Shown here piece after piece: positions 1 to 10,400 of a DNA stretch of 60,852 nt. The stretch is from Bacteroidales bacterium (GTDB lineage Bacteria > Bacteroidota > Bacteroidia > Bacteroidales > WCHB1-69), in contig JAIKYR010000043.1 of assembly GCA_024682995.1 (NCBI GenBank), positions 1 through 60,852 of the forward strand. Reading direction: 5' to 3'. The position numbers were made by a program, and so were the translations under genes. The notes below the pieces were generated by a model, which was given only the letters and a program-made list of their open reading frames with translations, was not told where the DNA came from and searched no databases. How positions within the stretch are numbered: the first letter of the stretch is position 1; each line of letters begins with the position of its first letter.

Positions 1-26
1 CTATTGTTTAATTTAAATTCATACTT

Positions 27-956
27 ATGAAAAAAACTATTTTATTAGGAGCCATTTTGGTCCTCGGATTGTTTTTCGTATCCTGCGAAAAAGAGGGCCA
101 GTACACCCCGAAGAACAAAATCGACAGAATCAGTTACTCATCAAGTACCACCTTTCAGATGTACTTGAACGACGTCTGGAATGATGTGGGTACCAGCACT
201 GTTTCCAAGTATGTCAGTGAAATATGGAACTGGGATGGCAAAATGCTGAAAAGCATCACCCACTATAACGATAAAGGGGAATTGATGTACACTGAAAATT
301 ACGAATACGACGGCAAACGTCTTGTGTCCGTTTCTTGGGGCACCGCCGGACGTTATACCATCTCCTACGATAAAGGCAAAATCTCCACCATCGACGGCTA
401 TAACGGCACCGAGAAAATGATCACTTATGTGTTCTCCCATGAAAATGGTAAAGTGACCAAGATTGCCATCACAGACTATGATGCCAAGAAAGCCGCTGTC
501 AACCCTCTGCCCACCAACATCCTCCGCTTCTTCATCCCGAATGCCAACATCCAGTCCCTGAAAGAAATGATGAAATCCATCCAATCCGACCCCAACACGA
601 AGGAGATTGAATCATACGACATCAATTTTGAGTGGACTGGCAACAACATCAGCAAAATGACCATGCTGAGAGGTGCTTCCACCACCACCGCCAATTACAC
701 GTATGATAACAAAACCAATCCGTTCTACGGCCTGTTTGACATTAGTGAGTATAGTTATATTCAAATCATGTCCAAAAACAATGTCACCCGCCTGGTTGCC
801 GAAAACTCCAACAACGTGCATGAGGAACGCGATTACATATACACCTATGAGAAAGACCTCCCCACTATGCAAACTTGCTCTTACAAGCAACCCGTAGAGG
901 GTGACATCTACCGTAATTCCATATCCGAAATCTACACTTATGAGTATAAAAAATAG
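27..956 (+). CDS. Hypothetical secreted lipoprotein, 309 aa
   Basis: The N-terminus is a lipoprotein signal: KK, a hydrophobic stretch and a lipobox ending FFVSC, so Cys20 should be lipidated and the protein anchored in the envelope. The rest is polar and beta-rich, with short repeated phrases such as YDGKRLVSVSWG and YDKGKIST that resemble the YD-type strand repeats of Bacteroidetes DUF4595-like lipoproteins. That family link is a guess from pattern only. No catalytic motif is visible. The gene stands alone and is closed by a hairpin terminator shared with the convergent DUF819 gene. The start is the only ATG ahead of the signal peptide; the promoter would lie at or before the window edge. 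Confidence 0.8.
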   Translation: MKKTILLGAILVLGLFFVSCEKEGQYTPKNKIDRISYSSSTTFQMYLNDVWNDVGTSTVSKYVSEIWNWDGKMLKSITHYNDKGELMYTENYEYDGKRLVSVSWGTAGRYTISYDKGKISTIDGYNGTEKMITYVFSHENGKVTKIAITDYDAKKAAVNPLPTNILRFFIPNANIQSLKEMMKSIQSDPNTKEIESYDINFEWTGNNISKMTMLRGASTTTANYTYDNKTNPFYGLFDISEYSYIQIMSKNNVTRLVAENSNNVHEERDYIYTYEKDLPTMQTCSYKQPVEGDIYRNSISEIYTYEYKK

Positions 957-975
957 AATCACCCTCCCATAAACG

Positions 976-1007
976 AAAAGGCAGCCCTGTTTAGGACTGC
1001 CTTTTTT
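976..1007. terminator. Bidirectional rho-independent terminator
   Basis: AAAAGGCAG pairs with CTGCCTTTT (9 bp, plus two inner C-G pairs past a bulged A) and is followed by a T run. It lies between two convergent genes and can serve both strands. Confidence 0.8.
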
Positions 1008-1028
1008 AGTATCAAAAAACAGGAAAAC

Positions 1029-2186
1029 TCACGCCCCGGCGAGCAGCCAAAACATCGCTATGCCCAAGTAGTTGCCCACGGCGTACCCCAACAGTCCGAT
1101 GGCGATGCCCGGCAGGATGACATCCTTGTTCTTCAGCACGGCAGCCACCATCGGTACAAAAGGCGGCGAATTGATGAACGCAATGGAAGCGGCCAGCGTC
1201 AGGTCGCCATCCACCTTAAACAGTTTGGCGAGCAACATTTGTAACGCCAGCGATCCGAACACCGCAAATCCGATATAATAGAGAACAAACAGGTAGCGCG
1301 ACAATTCCAGGTCATGTACATTCACCATCATGGCCACCGCCAGACAGAACACATAAACGAAATACAAGCCCATATCGAAGGTACCTTCCAATTTTCTCAT
1401 AGGTTTCCAAAAAGAAACAGCTATGGATAAAGTAGTTATGACTATAATGATGACGGCAACGTTGTTTTTTATCGGCAACAACAGTGAAACGGCATACGCC
1501 ACCGCGGCAATCAGGATGGCGACGCCGACACCTGCTGCACGGTTAAGCAGTAATTCCGGCCAAGTTTTTTTTTCAGATTCCCTGATTCCAACATTGTCGT
1601 TTCCCACATAATTATCATCCTTCTTTTTTCCAAAGACTTTTCTTATTATTATATTTCCAAAAAACACTATAACAATAAGATACAGCCCCGTAATAATCAG
1701 ATCGTAGCCAGAGACAAGCAGAAACAGATGCTGCGGCAGCGACACGGCCTTGGATACGGGTGCCAGATTGGGGATGCCGCCGATGTAGATGCCTGTCATC
1801 ACGGCACTGATTTTCGCGAAATCCGTCCCCTCTACCCCAGATGCCATCGCTTGTCCCCGGAACAGGAAGAAACCCGCCACCGTGACAGCCAGCACACTGA
1901 ATAGCCCGATGAAAAAGGCCTTCAGCGCCATCTTCGCCGACAGCGATTTGTAATCACAACCCAGCAGCATGAGGGGGATGGTGAGCAGCACCACCCCATT
2001 GGAGACTTGGGAGCAGATGTTCGTCGCATTCACTCCCAGCCATCCGCAATTGCCCACGACCAACCCAATGACATACAAAATCACCATTGGACTGATCTTC
2101 TCAATGATGGGCCAGCGTCGAGCCAGCAACATCAGCACAAGAGGGTTACCGAAAAGGAATAGTATAGTGAGCATAACAATAAGCAT
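1029..2186 (-). CDS. DUF819 family integral membrane protein, 385 aa
   Basis: A polytopic membrane protein with about ten hydrophobic segments, including LIVMLTILFLFGNPLVLML at the N-terminus and a glycine- and proline-rich part (GIYIGGIPNLAPV, then INSPPFVPMVAAVL) in mirrored halves. This is the layout I recall for DUF819 (YjcL-like) proteins, thought to be transporters of unknown substrate. The ORF track opens at 2234, but a TACTTTTG -7 box lies at 2212-2219, inside that extension, so I chose the ATG at 2186, which begins directly with a membrane helix. It is transcribed alone, divergently from the T9SS type-B gene. The substrate cannot be inferred from context. Confidence 0.85.
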   Translation of the reverse strand: MLIVMLTILFLFGNPLVLMLLARRWPIIEKISPMVILYVIGLVVGNCGWLGVNATNICSQVSNGVVLLTIPLMLLGCDYKSLSAKMALKAFFIGLFSVLAVTVAGFFLFRGQAMASGVEGTDFAKISAVMTGIYIGGIPNLAPVSKAVSLPQHLFLLVSGYDLIITGLYLIVIVFFGNIIIRKVFGKKKDDNYVGNDNVGIRESEKKTWPELLLNRAAGVGVAILIAAVAYAVSLLLPIKNNVAVIIIVITTLSIAVSFWKPMRKLEGTFDMGLYFVYVFCLAVAMMVNVHDLELSRYLFVLYYIGFAVFGSLALQMLLAKLFKVDGDLTLAASIAFINSPPFVPMVAAVLKNKDVILPGIAIGLLGYAVGNYLGIAMFWLLAGA

Positions 2187-2211
2187 TGCTTGGGTCTTCA
2201 GAAAACGGCAG

Positions 2212-2219
2212 CAAAAGTA
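2212..2219 (-). promoter_or_regulatory. Bacteroidetes -7 box for the DUF819 gene
   Basis: Reads TACTTTTG on the minus strand, matching TAnnTTTG. It lies about 25 bp upstream of the chosen start and argues against the longer ORF start at 2234. Confidence 0.55.
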
Positions 2220-2253
2220 CAAAAACCGCATCACTTTTATTCCAAAATTTTAA

Positions 2254-2261
2254 TACTTTTG
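2254..2261 (+). promoter_or_regulatory. Bacteroidetes -7 box for the T9SS type-B gene
   Basis: Reads TACTTTTG on the plus strand, about 53 bp upstream of the start codon at 2315. With 2212-2219 it forms a divergent promoter pair. Confidence 0.5.
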
Positions 2262-2314
2262 CCGTCCTGTTTTATATTAGAAAATCTCACCCTATATTTA
2301 GCTTCTAACTGTTA

Positions 2315-3874
2315 ATGAAATATAGAAAACCAACATCCACTCTGTTACTCACTTTGCTTTTCCTAATGGGTTTTCTGACGATTGGCGCGCAAACCCGATG
2401 CGACTCCGTGTTGCTCACCCCTGACGCCACCATATCGGTCGGGCAGAGTGTTCTCCTTCAAGCGCACAACCTGTTCGATTACCAGTGGCTGCCGGCATCC
2501 GCCTTCAACGACCCCACCGACAGTGTACAAACAGTCTCCCCTACCACCACCTCAACCTATCACATCACCGGGCATTACATATCCGACAACGTAGTCACCA
2601 ACGGCAATTTCGAGAGTGGCAATACCGGGTTCGTCACTGACTATAACTACTCAAACACCGTCTCCTCCTACGGTTGGGGCACTGCCATCATCGGCAATTC
2701 AAATTCCTACACCATCAACACAAGCTCCGCCAACGTCCATTCCCATTTTGCCACCTACAACTGCACCGACCACACCTCCGGTTCCGGACAGTGCATGTTT
2801 GTCAACGGTTCCGGCACGCCCAACACCTGTGTTTGGCAGCAGACCATTCAGACAACCCCGAACACAGATTACATCTTCATAGCCTGGGTGGCCACCCTGT
2901 CATCCAACCCGACTTCCAGTGGAAGTGCCCGAGCGAGTCTCCAGTTCAGCATCAACGGACAGTCCATTGGATCCACCTTTAACTCGCCACCGCAAACCGC
3001 CACATGGGAACGCTTCTATCAACCCTGGAACAGCGGGAACAACACACAGGCGATTATCAAAATCATCAACCAAAACACGGAAGAGGGCGGCGGCAACGAT
3101 TTCGCCCTTGACGACATCAGTTTCTCGCCACTGTATCCCTGCACCGACTCGGTGACGGTGACTGTGGAAATCCCCTTGGACGCCGTGGACGACCAGGTGG
3201 CAGCCTGCCGAGGAACCTCGCTGACCATGCGTCCATTGGACAATGACATCATTGACAATTGGTGCGGTACAGTGCAGCCCGAAATCATTCAGCAGCCCGC
3301 ACACGCCAACGCCCAAGTGAGCAACACCGACATCACCATCAACTTCGACCCCACTTTCACTGGCACTGAAACCATGAAATACAGGATTTGCTGTGGCGGG
3401 AAATGCGACACGGCCGAAATAACCCTCGTCACATCGGGCAAAAACGGAGAAATGTTCGAACAAGCCTGCGACCGCTATACCTGGAACGGACAGACCTATT
3501 CCCAATCGGGAGCCTATACCCATCGCTACATCTCCGCCGACGGTTGCGACAGCATCGTCACCCTCTACCTCACCATCGACGACTGTTCCATACCTGTGCA
3601 TCTGCCCTCCGCCATCTCTCCCAGCATATCCGACGGGCACAACGACCGTCTCTCGCTGCCCGACATCGTGAAACCGCAGATGATGGAGTTCAAAATCCGC
3701 ATATTCGACCGATGGGGAAACCTTGTGTTCTATTCAGAAGACAAAGACTTTGTGTGGGACGGCACGCGCAACGGCAAGCTGCTGCCCAACAGCGTATATA
3801 TCTACGACTTGCGTTACAAAACCGAAACGGACAGCGAGCCGGTTGTGCTCCAAGGGACCATCACCGTACTCTGA
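2315..3874 (+). CDS. Secreted multidomain protein with T9SS type-B (CHU_C, gliding-motility-associated) C-terminal domain, 519 aa
   Basis: A signal peptide (LLLTLLFLMGFLTIGAQ) opens the protein. It is followed by an Ig/PKD-like segment (residues about 25-90), then a jelly-roll-like region starting NGNFESGN and ending ALDDISFSP (about 95-270), which resembles carbohydrate-binding DUF642-type folds. Next come a short beta domain and a phrase common in Bacteroidetes surface proteins (YTWNGQTYSQSGAY, CDSIVTLYL). The last 80 residues carry FDRWGNLVFYS and WDGTRNGKLLPNSVYIY, the signature of the CHU_C domain recognised by the T9SS. It should therefore be exported to the cell surface or released. 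The ligand is unknown; a binding or adhesive role is inferred. Confidence 0.85.
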   Translation: MKYRKPTSTLLLTLLFLMGFLTIGAQTRCDSVLLTPDATISVGQSVLLQAHNLFDYQWLPASAFNDPTDSVQTVSPTTTSTYHITGHYISDNVVTNGNFESGNTGFVTDYNYSNTVSSYGWGTAIIGNSNSYTINTSSANVHSHFATYNCTDHTSGSGQCMFVNGSGTPNTCVWQQTIQTTPNTDYIFIAWVATLSSNPTSSGSARASLQFSINGQSIGSTFNSPPQTATWERFYQPWNSGNNTQAIIKIINQNTEEGGGNDFALDDISFSPLYPCTDSVTVTVEIPLDAVDDQVAACRGTSLTMRPLDNDIIDNWCGTVQPEIIQQPAHANAQVSNTDITINFDPTFTGTETMKYRICCGGKCDTAEITLVTSGKNGEMFEQACDRYTWNGQTYSQSGAYTHRYISADGCDSIVTLYLTIDDCSIPVHLPSAISPSISDGHNDRLSLPDIVKPQMMEFKIRIFDRWGNLVFYSEDKDFVWDGTRNGKLLPNSVYIYDLRYKTETDSEPVVLQGTITVL

Positions 3875-3895
3875 CAGCCCATTCCGGCGTCCTCG

Positions 3896-4294
3896 TTACC
3901 GGTCGGGCAGTCCTGCGTGCCGGTTGGCACGGCGCTCCGTGTAAAAATCGTAATAATTGCTTCCTTCTTTTTTGAAAGCCAGATGCAGGATGGAGGGTAT
4001 GCCGATAATGAGCAGGTAGAGCGGCCCGAACAATTTGGAATCCACGGTGTGTCCGTCCATCTCATGGCGGATAGTGTGTGCGTTGTGCGCATATTCGGGA
4101 TGAAAGAAGGCGAAACTGCCCAGCGAGATGCCGCTGGCGTTCTTCGGGAAGCGTTTTCCGGCGAAGCCGATGCAATAGTGACGGTAATCCACAAAGGTCA
4201 ACCGCCCCAGAAAGGGCATGACGAGCAGCGCCACCAGATTCTGCGGCAGCTGCCATAGAAACAACAGTGCGAACATAAGACTGTTACAGAACAT
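3896..4294 (-). CDS. Small membrane protein with H-E-x2-G-H-like motif, 132 aa
   Basis: Two hydrophobic segments flank a conserved-looking middle: RHEMDGHTVDSKLFGPLYLL followed by a second helix (IIGIPSILHLAF) and a tail YYDFYTERRANRHAG. I recall small proteins of this type, with HE.GHT.QS..LGPLYL, in Bacteroidetes and Firmicutes, unnamed. The HExxGH-like core hints at metal binding but is unproven. The ORF track starts at 4303, but a TACTTTTG box at 4308-4315 would place the transcript start near 4301, and the truncated copy at 14237-14338 aligns from the ATG at 4294, so I chose that start. It converges on the type-B gene with 21 bp between stops. Confidence 0.7.
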   Translation of the reverse strand: MFCNSLMFALLFLWQLPQNLVALLVMPFLGRLTFVDYRHYCIGFAGKRFPKNASGISLGSFAFFHPEYAHNAHTIRHEMDGHTVDSKLFGPLYLLIIGIPSILHLAFKKEGSNYYDFYTERRANRHAGLPDR

Positions 4295-4307
4295 CACTTT
4301 CATGCGG

Positions 4308-4315
4308 CAAAAGTA
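4308..4315 (-). promoter_or_regulatory. Bacteroidetes -7 box for the 132-aa membrane protein
   Basis: Reads TACTTTTG on the minus strand. The close spacing implies a very short leader and decides the start at 4294 over 4303. Confidence 0.5.
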
Positions 4316-4336
4316 ATCATTTTGCTAATGCAGACC

Positions 4337-4352
4337 AAACAATCTGCATGAA
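4337..4352 (+). other. 16-bp exact copy of the start region of the 257-aa gene
   Basis: AAACAATCTGCATGAA here is identical to the minus-strand bases 15122-15107 that span the start codon of the gene at 14338-15111. The following codons here would read ...QRLILTLIL before a stop, loosely like that gene's NRIILTLAIL. It may be a relic left by the rearrangement that placed the giant gene. Seen directly; its meaning is inferred. Confidence 0.4.
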
Positions 4353-4357
4353 AATGC

Positions 4358-4365
4358 TATATTTG
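4358..4365 (+). promoter_or_regulatory. Bacteroidetes -7 box for the giant FISUMP gene
   Basis: TATATTTG matches TAnnTTTG, 65 bp upstream of the ATG at 4431. Confidence 0.5.
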
Positions 4366-4430
4366 CAACGTTTAATCTTAACGCTGATCTTGAATCATTT
4401 TATAATATAACTCCCTTAATTTCACCCCAT

Positions 4431-7400
4431 ATGAACATCAAACGCTTTTCATTTGGAAACATCATTTTTGTCTTTTTTTTATTAATTGTCTGCTGTCAGG
4501 TTTCAAACGCCCAGAACACCATAGAGTTGCTGTTTACAGGCGTTGACCAGCACAATAATTATGTGAAAATCAACAGCATAGCCATTGAAAACCTGACACG
4601 AGGCTGGTCGGAGACTATCCTGTTTCCAGACACCGTCTTCACCCTGGAAATGGGCGTTGGTGTGGAGGATTACCGGCAGGAGGGGACCATGCAAGTGATG
4701 CCCAACCCCTTTGACGGGAGGACACGGGTCAACATTCCATCTTTCCAAAATGAAACTGTAACGATGTTTTTGGCTGATATTAACGGGAAAAAATGTGCCA
4801 CATTTACCGGGGTTCTCACCCGTGGGGACAACATCTTCGAGATCTCCCTAACCACTCCTCAAGTGTATGTGCTGTCGGTCATCACTCCGTCCGGCACCCG
4901 CAGTTTGAAGATGGTCAACAGAGGTCATGCGGGCACAGACCGAATCAGAGCGGAAAGCAACACAGGGAAGTCGGCAAAGGTGGATTTGAAAAGCACCTCC
5001 ACCCATGACTTTGAATTGGGTGACGAGATGCGATATACCGGCCACACCTCTGTGAACGGGATCACGCTGCAGAGCAGTGTGGTGACCCAAACCCAATATA
5101 TAAGCGAGAATATCACATTAGTGTTCGATGTCGCATCCGGAAGCACCCATGTAACTACCGACTCCATTCAGCTCCACAGCGACGGGACCCTGAGTTGCTA
5201 TGGTTCGGTGCAGTCCGGCCAGCCCATACTTGACCGGGGGTTCTGTTATAGCACAGCACACTACCCTACCATTGACGATTACCGTATTCAAAGCGGCACC
5301 GGCACAGGAGCATTTAACAGCACGATTACCGACTTGGACCCCTCCCTAATCTGGCACATCAGAGCATACGCCACCACCGCCGCCACTACAATCTATGGTG
5401 CCGAATACACCCTTATGGTAAAAATCAATTACACCAACACAGATACCATGTTCATTCCGGATGGAGTAGCTTGCGATGGCAACTGCGGTCGAAACTCTTA
5501 TATCAACATCACAAATCAACCGGCCGGAAGTACAATCCAAAGCATCGAAGACATCCGTTATTTCCGCCTCAAAATGGAACACTCCTGGATTGGCGACCTC
5601 TGGATTTCTTTATCCTGCCCGAACCAACAAAGCGTGACAATACTGAAAAAAAACGCGTCTAGCATTAACGGTAACTGTGCCTCAGCCATACCTGCAACCG
5701 CACTGGGGTGGAGCACAACCGATGCTTCACATGCACATTTTGGTTTGTACTACGAACCCGACGGATATGGGCATTGCAACGGTGATGGAAGCCCAATCGG
5801 TGAATGTTGGAACTACTGCTGGTCAAATGCAGCCACCCAAGGCTACCAATATGCCTGTGGACAGGGTCTCGTGTATGAAAGCTGCAACCACCTGGACAAC
5901 GTTGACAACCCCCATGGTGGTGCATCTGGTTCATCTTCTTCTAATTACGTTGATTCCACCAATATGGCCACTATGACCAACGTGTATCATCCCGACGAAT
6001 CTTTCGCCAACCTCATAGGGTGTCCCCTCAACGGCATCTGGAGCATTCAAGTGGTTGATGCATGGGCCAGCGACAACGGCTACATCTGCGAATGGGAATT
6101 GGCCCTGAATCCAAATACTCCCGTATTCCTCTCCGAAACAGAAGTGTCGGAAACACCCTGTCCGCAGGCGGCGTCCGTCACCGATTATGATGGCAACGTG
6201 TATGGCACGGTGGCCATTGGCAGTCAATGCTGGATGCGGGAGAACCTGCGCACCACCCACACCGCCAGCGGCACCGCCATCATCCCCGGCAATGGGACAG
6301 ATGCGGGCACAGCACACTACTATCTGCCATCCGCATCCGACAGCAGCGGCATCTACGGACACCTATACAATTGGAAGGCCGCCGAAAACGTATGCCCTGA
6401 TGGCTGGCATCTGCCCTCCGACTCGGAATGGGCCCAACTGACGGACTTCCTTGGCAGTCTGGACACCTGCGTGTGCGGAGACAACCCGAACAATGTCGCA
6501 AGAGCCATGGCCAGTGACACTTTCTGGTCTCCTTCCAGCACCCCTTGCGCCGTGGGATCAGACCTTTCTCTGAACAACATCAGCAATTTCTCCACCCTGC
6601 CTGTAGGCTATACCAATGGCACACCCACTGCATTCGGGACAACAGCCCGATTCTGGACTGCCACCTCCTACAACAATGACTACGCTTATTACCGTTCCCT
6701 GTACCACGACAACGGATTTGTGGAGCGCAACCCGTATGGAGACAAAGCCCACGGCATGTCCGTACGATGCATCCTGGCAAAAACGCCGAAGGTGACCACC
6801 GCCGCCGTGACCAATGTGACAGACTCCACGGCCGTATGCGGTGGTGAGGTGACCAGCATCGGAGGCGCACCCATGACGGAAAGGGGCCTTTGCTGGAGCA
6901 CCCATGCGTATCCGACTATAGGAGACAATCTTGTCGCTTGCGGGGCCGGGTTAGGGACTTTCACCGGACAAATGACAGGGCTGATCCCCGGCACCACCTA
7001 CTATGTGCGGGCGTATGCCACCAATGCGGCAGGAACCGTTTACGGAGCCTCAAGGACCTTCTCCACTCTTACAATCCCCACCGTGACCACCCAAAACGTG
7101 GGCAACATCTGGGACAGCACAGCCACTTGCGGCGGAAACATATCCTATGACGGCGGATCACCCGTGACAACCCGAGGCGTCTGTTGGGGTACCGCTCCCA
7201 ATCCTACCATCGCTGACAACCACACCTCTGACGGTTCCGGCATCGGAACATTCTCAAGCCAGCTGACAGGACTGGTTCCGGGCACAGACTACAACGTGCG
7301 AGCTTATGCCATCAATAGCATTGGCATAGCCTATGGAGAACAAAAATCCTTCACCACGAAATCCGCACCCACCATAACCCTAAATCAAGCCACCAACATC

Positions 7401-10400
7401 CTGAGCCTTACAGCTTCCTGCACCTATTATATCAATTCCAATGGCCAGATGACAATCACAAACCGCGGTATTTGCTACAGCACAACCCCCAACCCTACCC
7501 TAAACGACAGCGTGATTGCAGGTACAGCAAACACGGGCACCCTACAATTGTCAGGCCTGACACCCGGCACCACCTACTACGTAAGAGCCTACGCCACCAA
7601 TGCCATTGGCACCAGCTATAGTGCCCAGATTTCATTTACCACACAGACTATCCCCACGCTGACGACGGCGGCAGTGAGCGACATCGATTTCTTCACAGCC
7701 ACGGGCGGCGGCGAAGTGCTGAACACTGGTGTACCTGCCATTACGGCTCGGGGCGTTTGTTGGAACACATCACCCAACCCCACCATCGCTAATAGTCATA
7801 CCTCCGACAGCACCGGCTTCGGAACATTCGTCAGCCAACTGACGGGTTTGACTATTCACACCACTTATTACGTGCGAGCTTATGCCACCAACAGTTCCGG
7901 CACCGGTTACGGCGAACAAGTAACCTTCACCACTTTGAACATTCCGACAGTAACCACCAAAAATGTCACCAACATTTTAGACAGTACAGCCACCTGCGGC
8001 GGTTCGCTCACCTCCAATGGTGATGGAACACTGCTGGCCACGGGCATCTGTTGGAGTACGGCTATGAGTCCCACCATCAACGACTTTGTGGCTACAGACA
8101 CGTCCCTCCAATCCAACTTCACTTGCACCATGACTGGTTTGATTCCAAACACCACGTATTACGTGCGGGCCTTTGCCACCAACGGAGGTGGCACAGCTTA
8201 TGGTCCACAGCGTAATTTTACTACCAAATCCCTACCTACTATAACCCTTGATTCTGCCACCAACATCACAAGTCACACAGCCTCCTGCACCTATCATGTC
8301 ACATTTGCAGGCAACATGGCGGTAACCGCAAGGGGAATATGCTACAGCACCACACCGAATCCCACTCTCCAAGACAGCGTAATTGCGGGCACAAGCAGCA
8401 ATGGAACCATCCAATTGACGGGTCTAACAGCCAGCACCACCTACTATGTGCGGGCTTACGCCACCAACGGAATCGGCACCAGCTACAGCAACCTTATCTC
8501 CTTTACCACATTAAGCATTCCCACATTGACGACGGCGGCGGTGACCGACATCGATTTCTTCACAGCCACCAGCGGCGGCGAAGTGCTGAACACCGGCGTA
8601 CCGGCCATCACGGCCCGAGGTGTTTGCTGGAGCACATCATCCCAACCCACCATTGACGACAACCACACCTCCGACAGTACCGGCTTCGGAGTATTCACGA
8701 GCCATCTGACAGGACTGGTTCCCAACACCACATACTATGTGCGTGCATACGCCATCAACAGTGCAGGTATCAATTACGGCAACCAAATTGTCTTTGCCAC
8801 ACCGAGAACACCCACAGTTTCAACCAAAACCATAAACAATATCACAGACAGTTCGGCCACCTGCGGCGGCAATGTCACCTCCAATGGCGGCGCAATGCTA
8901 TTGGCCACTGGCGTATGCTGGAGCACTTCTCAGAATCCCACCATCAACGATTTTGTTGTCACAGATTCCACCGCTCAACCGAATTTCACCTGTGTGATGA
9001 CGGGATTGGTCCCCAACACTCAGTATTACGTTCGGGCATTCGCCACAAACGGAGGTGGAACCTCCTATGGCGTACAACGCAGCTTCATCACCAGGGCCAT
9101 ACCTACAATAGCTCTTGACACTATCACCAACATTCAGAGTCTCAGTGCCTCTTGCTCTTATCACCTTGTTTATAACGGCGGCGTGAACGTGTCGGACAGG
9201 GGCATTTGCTACAGCACCACCCCCAATCCCACCCTAAACGACAGTGTGATTGCAAGTACTGCAAACACAGGCACCCTACAACTGTCAGGCCTGATTCCCG
9301 GAACCACCTACTATGTGCGAGCCTACGCCACCAACAACTTTGGCACCGGCTATAGCAATCAAATCTCTTTCACCACACTAACCATTCCTACGGTAATAAC
9401 AACCCCAATAAGCGATGTTTCCTTCTTCACAGCCACGGGCGGCGGCGAAGTGCTGGCCACTGGTGTGCCTGCCATCACTGCCCGGGGCGTTTGCTGGAGC
9501 ACAGAGCCTTATCCCACCATTGCCGACAGCCTCACCTCAGACAGTACCGGCTTCGGAACATTCACAAGTCATCTGACCGGTCTGACACCCGGCACCACCT
9601 ACCACGTGCGGGCGTACGCCATCAACAACTCCGGCATTAGCTACGGAGAAGATCTGACATTCACCACAGTATCTGTTAAAACCGAATTGATAACACAATA
9701 CACAGACACCACAGCTCTGGCTGGCGGCTCTTTGACTCCCATCAACGGCAGCACCACGGCAAATTTCGGAGTTTCTGACTGGGGAATATGCTGGAGCACC
9801 ACACCCAACCCATCCGTGCATAACAATATTATCCTGAGTACAGGCACGTTAACCCACTTCACCTGCAACATGACAAATCTCACCTCTGGCAACGCCTATT
9901 GCGTACGGGCTTTTGTCACCATCAATGGAGATACACTGTATGGAAATGAAGTCAGTTTCACCACAAAAGAAGCGGGAATCCAATCCTGCCCGGGAGTTGC
10001 TACCGTAACCGATATTGACGGCAACACTTATAACACAGTGAAAATTGGCGATCAGTGCTGGACGAAGGAGAATATGCGCGCCACCCGTTATTCAGACGGC
10101 ATATCCATTCCCTTGGGGAACACTTCCAGTGGTACCCCATATCACCGTTATTATCCAAATGACTCTATAATCAATGTACCTGTCTATGGATATATGTACG
10201 ACTGGCCTACAACGATGCACGGTGGAATCAGCACCAATGCAACCCCCATTCAAGGGGTATGTCCCAATGGATGGCATGTACCAAGCCATGCGGAATGGTC
10301 ATCTATGGAACAATATGTAAGTAACCATAACACCTTCACATGCAACAACAGCACACCCTGTACCGCTAAAGCTCTCGCCTCGAAAAGAGGATGGATTGGC

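Noticed and set aside
7368-9968. Regular repeats considered as a CRISPR or other non-coding array
   Set aside because: The period is about 290 bp (867 bp for the triad), the frame is open throughout and the repeats encode conserved beta domains.
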